Of a DNA stretch of 64,000 nucleotides, positions 17,152 through 25,448 are shown piece after piece. Position 1 is the stretch's first letter. Each line of letters starts with the position of its first letter. Source of the DNA: Klebsiella huaxiensis. Lineage in GTDB: Bacteria; Pseudomonadota; Gammaproteobacteria; Enterobacterales; Enterobacteriaceae. The notes under the pieces were generated by a model. It did not search any database. It was not told the DNA's origin and saw only the letters and a list, made by a program, of their open reading frames with translations. Location: the NCBI RefSeq assembly GCF_003261575.2, contig NZ_CP036175.1, positions 1,178,001 through 1,242,000 on the forward strand, written 5' to 3'. Position numbers and translations under genes: made by a program.

Positions 17152-18488
17152 CAACACAATCGAGTCCCGTTATCACGGATATGAAGGTCATCCCGGTGGC
17201 CGGGCAGGACAGCATGTTGCTCAACATCGGCGGTGCACATAACGCGTACTTTACCCGCAATATCGTGGTACTTACCGATAACGCCGGGAATACCGGTGTC
17301 GGTGAAGCGCCGGGCGGTGAAGTGATTTATCAGACGCTGGTCGATGCTATCCCGATGGTATTAGGTCAGGAAGTCGCCCGCCTGAATAAGGTGGTACAGC
17401 AGGTGCATAAAGGTAATCAGGCCGCCGACTTTGATACCTTTGGCAAAGGTGCCTGGACATTTGAACTGCGGGTGAACGCGGTAGCCGCTTTGGAAGCTGC
17501 GCTGCTCGACCTGCTGGGCAAAGCGCTCAACGTGCCAGTTTGCGAACTGCTAGGACCGGGCAAGCAGCGCGATGCGGTCACCGTGCTGGGCTATCTGTTC
17601 TACGTAGGCGATCGCACGAAGACGGATTTGCCTTATCTGGAGACGACGCCGGGCAACCATGACTGGTATCACCTGCGCCATCAGCAAGCGATGAACAGCG
17701 AGGCGGTAGTGCATCTGGCAGAAGCCTCGCAGGATCGCTATGGCTTTAAAGACTTCAAACTCAAGGGCGGCGTGCTGCCCGGCGAGCAGGAAATTGAAAC
17801 CGCCCGTGCGCTGAAAAAACGCTTCCCGGACGCGCGTATTACGGTTGACCCCAACGGTGCCTGGCTGCTGGATGAAGCTATCGCATTGTGTAAAGGGCTA
17901 AACGATGTGCTGACCTACGCCGAAGATCCTTGCGGTGCCGAACAAGGTTTCTCTGGTCGCGAAGTGATGGCGGAGTTCCGCCGTGCGACCGGTTTGCCTG
18001 TGGCGACCAACATGATTGCCACTAACTGGCGCGAAATGGGTCATGCGGTGATGCTTAACTCGGTGGATATTCCGCTGGCCGATCCGCACTTCTGGACGCT
18101 TTCCGGCGCGGTACGTGTGGCGCAGCTGTGCGATGACTGGGGCCTGACCTGGGGTTGCCACTCGAACAACCACTTTGATATTTCGCTGGCGATGTTTACC
18201 CATGTTGGTGCAGCAGCACCCGGCAAGCCGACGGCTATCGATACCCACTGGATCTGGCAGGAGGGCGATTGTCGCCTGACCAAAAGTCCGCTGGAGATTA
18301 AGAACGGGAAAATTGCTGTTCCGGATGCGCCCGGGCTGGGCGTGGAGCTGGACTGGGATCAGGTTAACAAGGCTCATGAGGCCTACAAGAGACTGCCCGG
18401 TGGCGCACGTAATGACGCGGGTCCGATGCAGTATCTGATCCCTGGATGGACTTTTGACCGTAAACGACCTGTTTTCGGCCGTCACTGA
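17148..18488 (+). CDS. gudX: glucarate dehydratase-related protein GudX
   Basis: 446 residues of the enolase superfamily, paralogous to the following gudD along its full length. E. coli GudX has little or no glucarate dehydratase activity. The KxK-type motif DFKLKGGVLPGEQE, metal-ligand segment ITVDPNGAW, and NHFDISLAMFTHVGAAAPG are retained. The sequence MNSEAVVHLAEASQDRYGF replaces the corresponding stretch in GudD. It overlaps gudP by four bases. Its role beside an active dehydratase is uncertain. Confidence 0.93.
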   Translation: MTTQSSPVITDMKVIPVAGQDSMLLNIGGAHNAYFTRNIVVLTDNAGNTGVGEAPGGEVIYQTLVDAIPMVLGQEVARLNKVVQQVHKGNQAADFDTFGKGAWTFELRVNAVAALEAALLDLLGKALNVPVCELLGPGKQRDAVTVLGYLFYVGDRTKTDLPYLETTPGNHDWYHLRHQQAMNSEAVVHLAEASQDRYGFKDFKLKGGVLPGEQEIETARALKKRFPDARITVDPNGAWLLDEAIALCKGLNDVLTYAEDPCGAEQGFSGREVMAEFRRATGLPVATNMIATNWREMGHAVMLNSVDIPLADPHFWTLSGAVRVAQLCDDWGLTWGCHSNNHFDISLAMFTHVGAAAPGKPTAIDTHWIWQEGDCRLTKSPLEIKNGKIAVPDAPGLGVELDWDQVNKAHEAYKRLPGGARNDAGPMQYLIPGWTFDRKRPVFGRH

Positions 18489-18509
18489 TTACGCAAAAAG
18501 GATTGAATT

Positions 18510-19850
18510 ATGAGCACTCAATTTACGACTCCAGTTGTTACCGCGATGCAGGTGATCCCCGTTGCGGGCCACGACAGTATGCTGATGAACCTGAGCGGCG
18601 CACATGCCCCGTTCTTCACGCGCAATATTGTGATTATCAAAGATAACTCCGGGCACACCGGCGTCGGCGAAATTCCCGGGGGAGAGAAAATCCGCCAGAC
18701 CCTGGAAGATGCAATTCCGCTGGTGGTGGGTAAAACGCTTGGCGAATATAAAAATGTGCTGAACGCGGTACGTAACCAGTTTGCCGATCGCGATGCTGGT
18801 GGACGCGGTTTGCAGACCTTCGATCTGCGTACCACTATTCATGTGGTCACCGGTATTGAAGCCGCAATGCTTGACCTGCTCGGCCAGCATCTTGGCGTAA
18901 ACGTCGCTTCTCTGTTGGGCGATGGTCAGCAGCGTAGCGAAGTCGAAATGCTCGGTTATCTGTTCTTCGTCGGCAACCGCAAAGCGACGCCGCTACCGTA
19001 TCAGAGCCAGCCGGATGAGAAATGTGACTGGTATCGCCTGCGTCATGATGAAGCGATGACCCCGGATTCGGTGGTGCGCCTGGCGGAAGCGGCGTATGAG
19101 AAATATGGTTTCAACGACTTTAAACTGAAAGGCGGCGTGTTGGCCGGAGAAGAAGAAGCGGAATCAATTGTTGCGCTGGCGAAACGCTTCCCACAGGCGC
19201 GTGTGACGCTGGATCCAAACGGCGCGTGGTCGCTCAATGAAGCGATCAAAATTGGTAAGTACCTGAAAGGCTCTCTGGCTTACGCAGAAGATCCATGTGG
19301 TGCAGAGCAGGGCTTCTCCGGGCGTGAAGTGATGGCGGAATTCCGTCGGGCTACCGGTCTGCCGACCGCGACCAATATGATCGCCACCGACTGGCGTCAG
19401 ATGGGGCATACGCTGTCGCTGCAATCCGTCGATATCCCGCTGGCGGACCCGCACTTCTGGACTATGCAGGGCTCAGTTCGCGTGGCGCAGATGTGCCATG
19501 AGTTCGGCCTGACCTGGGGCTCGCACTCTAACAACCACTTTGATATTTCGCTGGCGATGTTCACTCATGTCGCGGCTGCGGCACCGGGTAAGATCACCGC
19601 CATCGATACCCACTGGATTTGGCAGGAAGGCAATCAGCGCCTGACCAAAGAGCCGTTTGAAATTAAAGGCGGCATGGTGCAGGTACCGGCGAAACCGGGT
19701 CTGGGCGTAGAGCTCGATATGGATCAGGTGATGAAAGCCCACGAGCTGTATCAGAAACACGGTCTGGGCGCGCGCGATGACGCCATGGGGATGCAGTATC
19801 TGATCCCAAACTGGACGTTTGACAACAAGCGTCCGTGCATGGTGCGCTAA
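18510..19850 (+). CDS. gudD: glucarate dehydratase
   Basis: 446 residues, the length of E. coli GudD. It dehydrates D-glucarate (and L-idarate) to 5-keto-4-deoxy-D-glucarate with Mg2+. Motifs are NDFKLKGG (catalytic lysine pair), VTLDPNGAW and YAEDPCG (metal ligands), TNMIATDW, and SHSNNHFDISLAMFTH, which contains the catalytic histidine-aspartate region. It follows gudX by 21 bases with an AAAAAGGATTG ribosome site. Confidence 0.96.
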   Translation: MSTQFTTPVVTAMQVIPVAGHDSMLMNLSGAHAPFFTRNIVIIKDNSGHTGVGEIPGGEKIRQTLEDAIPLVVGKTLGEYKNVLNAVRNQFADRDAGGRGLQTFDLRTTIHVVTGIEAAMLDLLGQHLGVNVASLLGDGQQRSEVEMLGYLFFVGNRKATPLPYQSQPDEKCDWYRLRHDEAMTPDSVVRLAEAAYEKYGFNDFKLKGGVLAGEEEAESIVALAKRFPQARVTLDPNGAWSLNEAIKIGKYLKGSLAYAEDPCGAEQGFSGREVMAEFRRATGLPTATNMIATDWRQMGHTLSLQSVDIPLADPHFWTMQGSVRVAQMCHEFGLTWGSHSNNHFDISLAMFTHVAAAAPGKITAIDTHWIWQEGNQRLTKEPFEIKGGMVQVPAKPGLGVELDMDQVMKAHELYQKHGLGARDDAMGMQYLIPNWTFDNKRPCMVR

Positions 19851-19854
19851 GAAA

Positions 19855-19880
19855 ATGCCGGTTCCTGCGGGGACCGGCAT
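19855..19880 (+). terminator. hairpin between gudD and garK
   Basis: ATGCCGGT (19855-19862) pairs perfectly with ACCGGCAT (19873-19880). No T-run follows, so it probably reduces, rather than ends, read-through into the kinase gene, or protects the upstream mRNA. Confidence 0.5.
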
Positions 19881-19920
19881 ATTCGCGTTACCGGGTAAAT
19901 GCTCATTTTAAGGACAGCTT

Positions 19921-21060
19921 ATGAAGATAGTGATCGCACCGGATTCATACAAGGAGAGCCTGAGTGCGCTGGATGTTGCAACCGCGATAGAGCAGGGTTT
20001 TCGGGAAATTTATCCGGACGCGGAGTATGTCAAACTGCCGGTTGCGGACGGTGGCGAAGGAACCGTCGAAGCGATGGTTGCAGCTACTCAGGGGTATCAG
20101 GTTGAGGTCACCGTCACCGGGCCGCTTGGTGAACCTGTTGCGGCTTTTTACGGACTTTCAGGCGACAAGCAGTGCGCTTTTATCGAAATGGCGGCGGCGA
20201 GTGGTCTGGAGAGCGTGCCGTCGGCGCGACGTAACCCTCTGCTGACCACGTCATGGGGGACGGGAGAGCTTATTCGCCATGCGCTGGACGCAGGCGTGAA
20301 GCAGATTATTATCGGCATCGGCGGCAGCGCCACTAACGATGGCGGAGCCGGAATGGTACAGGCGCTAGGGGCGAAGCTGCTGACCCACGACAACCAGCAG
20401 ATTGCGCTCGGCGGCGGTGCTCTGGATAGCCTGGCGCGTATTGACATCAGCGAGCTTGATGAACGTCTGGCTGAATGTCGTATTGATGTCGCCTGCGATG
20501 TGACTAATCCGCTGACTGGCCCGCAAGGGGCTACGGCGGTATTTGGCCCGCAGAAAGGAGCGACGGCGGAGATGATCGCCCGCCTGGATAAGGCGCTGGC
20601 CCATTTTGCCGGGATTATTCATCGCGATTTAGATCTCGACGTGCTGAACCTTGAAGGTGGCGGCGCGGCGGGCGGTATGGGAGCTGGCTTGTACGCCTTT
20701 TGCGGCGCGAAGCTGCGACCAGGAATTGAGATTGTCACCGACGCGTTGCATCTTGCCGATATTGTAGCGGATGCGGACCTGGTAATTACAGGCGAAGGGC
20801 GTATCGACAGCCAGACGATTCACGGTAAAGTGCCGGTTGGCGTGGCGAGGGTGGCTAAACGTTACAACCTTCCGGTGATTGGTATCGCCGGTAGCCTGAC
20901 GGCGGACGTTGGTGTGGTGCACGATCACGGTCTGGATGCGGTATTCAGCGTGATTTATTCCATTTGCACGCTTGATGAGGCACTTGAAAATGCCGCCGAA
21001 AACGTGCGCATGACGGCGAGAAACGTCGCTGCGGTGCTGAAAATGGGGCAAGTATTATAA
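19921..21060 (+). CDS. garK: glycerate 2-kinase (GarK type)
   Basis: 379 residues of the glycerate kinase family (GarK/GlxK). It phosphorylates D-glycerate, the end product of glucarate and galactarate breakdown, to 2-phosphoglycerate, which enolase (encoded 9 kb downstream) converts to PEP. Motifs are MKIVIAPDSYKESLSA, the glycine-rich PVADGGEGT and GIGGSATNDGGAGM, and ITGEGRIDSQTIHGK. In E. coli K-12 garK lies with garPLR, so its position behind gudD is a difference. GarK and GlxK cannot be separated with certainty by eye; the neighbourhood favours GarK. A GGACAGCTT ribosome site precedes the ATG. Confidence 0.85.
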   Translation: MKIVIAPDSYKESLSALDVATAIEQGFREIYPDAEYVKLPVADGGEGTVEAMVAATQGYQVEVTVTGPLGEPVAAFYGLSGDKQCAFIEMAAASGLESVPSARRNPLLTTSWGTGELIRHALDAGVKQIIIGIGGSATNDGGAGMVQALGAKLLTHDNQQIALGGGALDSLARIDISELDERLAECRIDVACDVTNPLTGPQGATAVFGPQKGATAEMIARLDKALAHFAGIIHRDLDLDVLNLEGGGAAGGMGAGLYAFCGAKLRPGIEIVTDALHLADIVADADLVITGEGRIDSQTIHGKVPVGVARVAKRYNLPVIGIAGSLTADVGVVHDHGLDAVFSVIYSICTLDEALENAAENVRMTARNVAAVLKMGQVL

Positions 21061-21065
21061 GTTTT

Positions 21066-21093
21066 CCCCGGTCGTGCAGCGGTATGACCGGGG
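21066..21093. terminator. hairpin between convergent garK and barA
   Basis: CCCCGGTC (21066-21073) pairs perfectly with GACCGGGG (21086-21093) in the 41-base gap between two converging genes. The T-runs are weak, so this is a probable bidirectional terminator or 3'-end stabiliser. Confidence 0.55.
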
Positions 21094-21101
21094 ATGACGA
21101 T

Positions 21102-23855
21102 TTAAATGCCCATCAGCTTGCATGCTTCGCGTACGACGTTATCCATTTCATCCAGCAATTCAAGAAACTCCGGCTCTAGTTCTTCGGCGACGGTACCTGA
21201 GCGTAGCTGAGTCTCGATGGTCTGACACAATTTCTTCAAGCGAGGAACGCCGCTGTAGCCACAGCTGCCGTGGAGTTTATGAATCAAATCCAGCAACCCT
21301 TCCGGCTGCTCGCCGACCAGTTGCTCTTCCACTCTATTACGAACTTCCGGCATAAAGGCGATCAGCATCTGCAGCATTTCCTGCGCCAAATCTGGTTTCA
21401 TCGCCGCCTGGCGTAGCGCCAGCTGCCAGTTCAGGGTGACGTTATGATCGATTGGCAGTTCGACAGCCTCAGTTACCGCGAGCGGTGCAACATTCTTGCC
21501 CGGCTGATAGCGCAGCAGCAGGCTGTAGAGCTTGTCTTCTTCAATCGGTTTCGCCAGATAATCATTCATTCCCGCGCTCAGGAGCTTTTCGCGCTGGCCT
21601 TCCAGCGCGTGCGCCGTCACGGCAATGACCGGGGTTTGCTGTTGATGAGGGAGCTGGCGAATCAGTTCACAGGCGCGAATACCGTCCATTTCTGGCATCT
21701 GAATATCCATCAGAATCAGATCCAGCTGCTTTTCTTTAGCCTCTTCGACGGCATTCTGGCCGCTGTCGCAAAGGATGACGTGCTGAACCAGATCTTCCAG
21801 CAGAGCCCCGATGAGCTTCAGGTTTGCTGGGTTATCATCGACCGCCATCACTGTCATCGGCAGTTTTTTACCATCTGAATGCGGTAATAAGATGGTGGGT
21901 TGCGTCTGACATGAAGCCGTCAGTGCCGGGAGTAGGCGCGTTGAGGTCAACGGTTTGAGTAAGCAGGCCGCTACGCCATCTTCTTTAAGCGCTTCGGCGC
22001 TGACCTGGGCGTGGCACGGCAGCGCCAGCAGCAGGTGATCTGCAAGCTTGCAGGCCCTTGTCAGCTTATCGCGATGCTGCTCCAGCTCGCGTACCGCCAC
22101 TGGAATACCGGCTAACAGAATATCGTAATGAGCATCAGGCAGGGCGGACATGGTTGGGCTATAGACCACCTCTAACGGCGTTGTTGCCAGCAGTTCCATG
22201 GTGCACTGCGCCGCCATGGCGTTAGCTTCAATATAGGCCAGCTTTTTGCCTGTCAGACAGTCGGTTGACACGCTATCGGGGACAGCGTTAGGGTTAAGAT
22301 CGAGGCTGATATGGAACCAGAACGTTGAGCCGCGATTAGGCTGGCTGTGGAATGAAATATCGCCGCCCATCTCCTTCACCAGGCGCTGGGTGATGACCAG
22401 CCCCAGCCCGGTACCGCCATGGCGGCGGGAAATACTGGCGTCAGCCTGGCGGAAAGCCTGGAACAGGCGTGACTGATCGCGCTCTGGAATACCGATACCG
22501 GTGTCGTGGATTTGTACTTCAATTTGCACTCTGGAGTTGCTAATTGTGCGCTGTTCCACCAGTACGTCGATATTGCCGTATTCGGTGAATTTAATGGCGT
22601 TACCCATCAGGTTGGTCACAATTTGCTGCAGGCGCAGCGGGTCGCCAATCACATTATCCGGAACATCATTTTTGATGTTCAGCGTCAGCTCCAGGCCTTT
22701 ATCATGCGCTGAATGCGCTAATAATGTGACCACTTCATCCAACGAGTTGCGCAGCAGGAATGGGATACTTTCCAGAATCAGCTTGCCCGCTTCGAGCTTA
22801 GAGAAGTCCAGAACATCGTTAATGATTGCCAGCAGATTGTTGGCTGAACGCTCAATAGTCGTCAGGTGATCGCGCTGGGTGGTATTTAAATTGGTTTTCA
22901 GCGTCAGGCGCGTAAAGCCGATTACGCCGTTTAGCGGGGTGCGCAGCTCGTGGGACATATTAGCCAAAAACTCGGATTTAATTCGAGCGGCTTCCTGAGC
23001 ACGCTTTTTCGCCAAATCCAGTTCGACGTTCTGAATCTCCATCTGCTCAAGCGTTTCACGCAGGTCGGACGTGGCCTGATCGACGTTATGCTGCATCTCT
23101 TCATGATAGGCCGCCAGCGACATGGCCATCGAGTTAATGCCGTTTTTGAGCATATCCAGTTCGCCGAGCATAAAGCCCTCGACGCGGCTATCAAGCTGGC
23201 CGCGGCGAATGCGGTCGACGGTATTCACCATATTGCGAATCGGACCTGTGACATCGCGCATCAGTCGCCAGCCGAAGATCAACGCAATACCGATACAGAA
23301 CAGCATCATCACGCTGGAGATGAAAATCTCTTTGTACTGCTGCAGCCGTACCGACTTGAGATCCAGCTCAAGGGCCACGTAGCCCAGCATGTTGCCTGGC
23401 ATTTTAGCATCAGTCCCCGGTGATTCATCTGGTGAATAGCTTTCCGAGACGATCGGGGTGCGCAAAATCATCAAGTCACCATTGCGAATCACGCTTAAGC
23501 GCCGAGGGAAAGGAGCCCCCTTGGGAAGCTGAAGTTCGCCGGGATCAAGCTGAAAGTTGGAGGTGACAAACAGCTTGTTATGCGAGTCGTAGATAGAAAT
23601 TGCGCGCACGATATCGGAATGGCGGCGGTGCAAAACGCTAATCAGCTGCCTGATGGACTCACGGTTTTGCAGATTCATACCATATTCACTGGAAACCGCC
23701 AGCGGCTCAATAATACTGGCTCCAGCATCTTCCAGCTGGCGCTGAAGGTCGTTATAGCGGTGTGCGACGAAGAAAATACTGAGCAACAAACCGATCAGAA
23801 CGGTGGGCGCCAGAATTAGAATCATCATGCGAGCACGAAGGCTGTAGTTGGTCAT
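21102..23855 (-). CDS. barA: hybrid sensor histidine kinase BarA
   Basis: 917 residues (E. coli 918). An inner-membrane tripartite kinase that phosphorylates the response regulator UvrY in response to acetate and other short carboxylates; UvrY then activates csrB and csrC. Order of domains: first membrane segment at about 9-30 (MMILILAPTVLIGLLLSIFF), periplasmic sensor, second membrane segment near 175-197, HAMP, histidine kinase domain with SHELRTPLNGVIGF near residue 300, ATPase domain (GTGLGLVITQRLVKEMGGD), receiver domain with LILMDIQMPEMDG near 718, and a C-terminal Hpt domain with LIHKLHGSCGYSGV near 860. All phospho-acceptor residues are present. Divergent from rlmD. Confidence 0.97.
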   Translation of the reverse strand: MTNYSLRARMMILILAPTVLIGLLLSIFFVAHRYNDLQRQLEDAGASIIEPLAVSSEYGMNLQNRESIRQLISVLHRRHSDIVRAISIYDSHNKLFVTSNFQLDPGELQLPKGAPFPRRLSVIRNGDLMILRTPIVSESYSPDESPGTDAKMPGNMLGYVALELDLKSVRLQQYKEIFISSVMMLFCIGIALIFGWRLMRDVTGPIRNMVNTVDRIRRGQLDSRVEGFMLGELDMLKNGINSMAMSLAAYHEEMQHNVDQATSDLRETLEQMEIQNVELDLAKKRAQEAARIKSEFLANMSHELRTPLNGVIGFTRLTLKTNLNTTQRDHLTTIERSANNLLAIINDVLDFSKLEAGKLILESIPFLLRNSLDEVVTLLAHSAHDKGLELTLNIKNDVPDNVIGDPLRLQQIVTNLMGNAIKFTEYGNIDVLVEQRTISNSRVQIEVQIHDTGIGIPERDQSRLFQAFRQADASISRRHGGTGLGLVITQRLVKEMGGDISFHSQPNRGSTFWFHISLDLNPNAVPDSVSTDCLTGKKLAYIEANAMAAQCTMELLATTPLEVVYSPTMSALPDAHYDILLAGIPVAVRELEQHRDKLTRACKLADHLLLALPCHAQVSAEALKEDGVAACLLKPLTSTRLLPALTASCQTQPTILLPHSDGKKLPMTVMAVDDNPANLKLIGALLEDLVQHVILCDSGQNAVEEAKEKQLDLILMDIQMPEMDGIRACELIRQLPHQQQTPVIAVTAHALEGQREKLLSAGMNDYLAKPIEEDKLYSLLLRYQPGKNVAPLAVTEAVELPIDHNVTLNWQLALRQAAMKPDLAQEMLQMLIAFMPEVRNRVEEQLVGEQPEGLLDLIHKLHGSCGYSGVPRLKKLCQTIETQLRSGTVAEELEPEFLELLDEMDNVVREACKLMGI

Positions 23856-23978
23856 GTGGTTCCATTATGGGAGAATATATAAATTATCCTTCAGACTGCT
23901 TTCATGTCGGCTGCACTTGCTTGCCGCCGACGCATCTCTGAACGATCTCGTTATATTTAATTGAGACAAATCTCTACG

Positions 23979-25319
23979 ATGGCGCAATTCTACTCTGCAA
24001 AACGGCGTGTGACGACGCGCCAGATCATAACCGTTACAGTCAATGACCTTGACCCTTTTGGTCAAGGCGTTGCGCGTCATCAGGGTAAAGCGCTGTTTGT
24101 CAGCGGCTTATTGCCGCAAGAGCAGGCGGAAGTTGTCCTGGTCGAAGATAAAAAACAGTATGCCCGCGCGCAGGTTAAACGCCGTCTTAGCGACAGCCCG
24201 CAACGAGAAACACCGCGCTGCCCGCATTTTGGCGTCTGCGGAGGATGCCAGCAACAGCACGCCAGCATCGACCTGCAGCAGCAGAGTAAACGCGCTGCAC
24301 TTGCCAGGCTAATGAAACGCGATGTCGATGACATTATAGCCGCTTCACCTTGGGGCTACCGTCGGCGGGCGCGGTTGAGCTTGAATTATCAGCCAAAGAC
24401 CCAACAATTACAGGTAGGCTTCCGGAAGGCTAATTCAAACGAAATTGTTGACGTGGTGCAGTGCCCTGTTTTGGTGCCCACTCTTGGTGCGTTATTGCCT
24501 GCGGTGCGGGAGTGTCTTTCCGAATTGAAATCGGTTCGTCAGCTTGGTCATGTCGAGTTGGTGCTGGCGGATAACGGTCCGTTGATGGTATTGCGCCACA
24601 CTGCCACCCTTTCTGCGGCAGATAAAGAAAAACTGGAACGCTTTTCGCAATCTCACGGTCTTTCCCTGTATCTGGCACCGCAAAGCGAGATACTGGAGCA
24701 TATTAGCGGGGAATCTCCCTGGTACACATCTGACGGTCTACGCTTAGTGTTCAGCCCGCGCGATTTTATCCAGGTGAACGATGGCGTAAACCAGCTTATG
24801 GTGCGCACGGCGCTGGAGTGGTTGGATCTTCAGCCAGAGGACCGGGTGCTGGATCTGTTCTGCGGGATGGGGAATTTTACCCTACCGTTGGCAAAGCGTG
24901 CTGCGCAGGTCGTCGGCGTAGAAGGGGTTCCCGCTCTGGTGGAAAAGGGGCGCGAGAACGCAACGTTCAACGGATTGCACAATGTAACGTTCTTTCATGA
25001 GAATCTGGAAGAAGACGTCACTCGGCAGGCCTGGGCGAAGCACGGTTTTGATAAAATTTTGCTCGACCCGGCGCGAGCCGGTGCGGCGGGCGTAATGTTA
25101 CATATTATAAAGTTAGCCCCGCGCCGAGTGGTGTATGTTTCTTGTAACCCCGCGACGCTGGCGCGCGATAGTGACGTTTTATTACAGGCGGGATATACCA
25201 TTCAACGCCTGGCGATGCTGGATATGTTCCCCCATACCGGGCATCTGGAATCAATGGTGTTGTTTGAGCACAAGCATACACAAAATCATTCGAATCGCAT
25301 CGAGGCGGCAACGGAGTGA
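23979..25319 (+). CDS. rlmD: 23S rRNA (uracil(1939)-C(5))-methyltransferase RlmD
   Basis: 446 residues; E. coli RlmD (RumA) has 433. It makes m5U1939 in 23S rRNA with S-adenosylmethionine. An N-terminal TRAM domain (TRQIITVTVNDLDPFGQGVARH) is followed by the [4Fe-4S] cysteines of CPHFGVCGGCQQQH, the SAM motif DLFCGMGNFTLPLA, and the catalytic-cysteine motif VYVSCNPATLARD. I use the ATG at 23979, which matches the E. coli start MAQFYSAKRR. The C-terminus is unusual: after HLESMVLF, where E. coli has only four more residues, the frame runs into an ERIC element and adds EHKHTQNHSNRIEAATE. Confidence 0.96.
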   Translation: MAQFYSAKRRVTTRQIITVTVNDLDPFGQGVARHQGKALFVSGLLPQEQAEVVLVEDKKQYARAQVKRRLSDSPQRETPRCPHFGVCGGCQQQHASIDLQQQSKRAALARLMKRDVDDIIAASPWGYRRRARLSLNYQPKTQQLQVGFRKANSNEIVDVVQCPVLVPTLGALLPAVRECLSELKSVRQLGHVELVLADNGPLMVLRHTATLSAADKEKLERFSQSHGLSLYLAPQSEILEHISGESPWYTSDGLRLVFSPRDFIQVNDGVNQLMVRTALEWLDLQPEDRVLDLFCGMGNFTLPLAKRAAQVVGVEGVPALVEKGRENATFNGLHNVTFFHENLEEDVTRQAWAKHGFDKILLDPARAGAAGVMLHIIKLAPRRVVYVSCNPATLARDSDVLLQAGYTIQRLAMLDMFPHTGHLESMVLFEHKHTQNHSNRIEAATE

Positions 25320-25401
25320 ATCCCCAGGAGCTTACTCAAGTCAGTGACTGAGGTGAGCGAAGGAAGCCAACATTGGTGCGGTTTGAAGAATGAAGTGTAA
25401 A
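25275..25401 (+). repeat. ERIC element overlapping the 3' end of rlmD
   Basis: Contains the ERIC core GTGAATCCCCAGGAGCTTAC, then TCAGTGACTGAGGTGAGCG and a terminal TTGAAGAATGAAGTGTA. About 127 bases. Its first 45 bases are read in frame as the tail of rlmD. It also lies in the relA leader, ending 47 bases before relA. Confidence 0.88.
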
Positions 25402-25448
25402 GTTAAGGCTTGCCGACTTCGGCAGGCCGGTCCCTTAAGGAGAGGACA

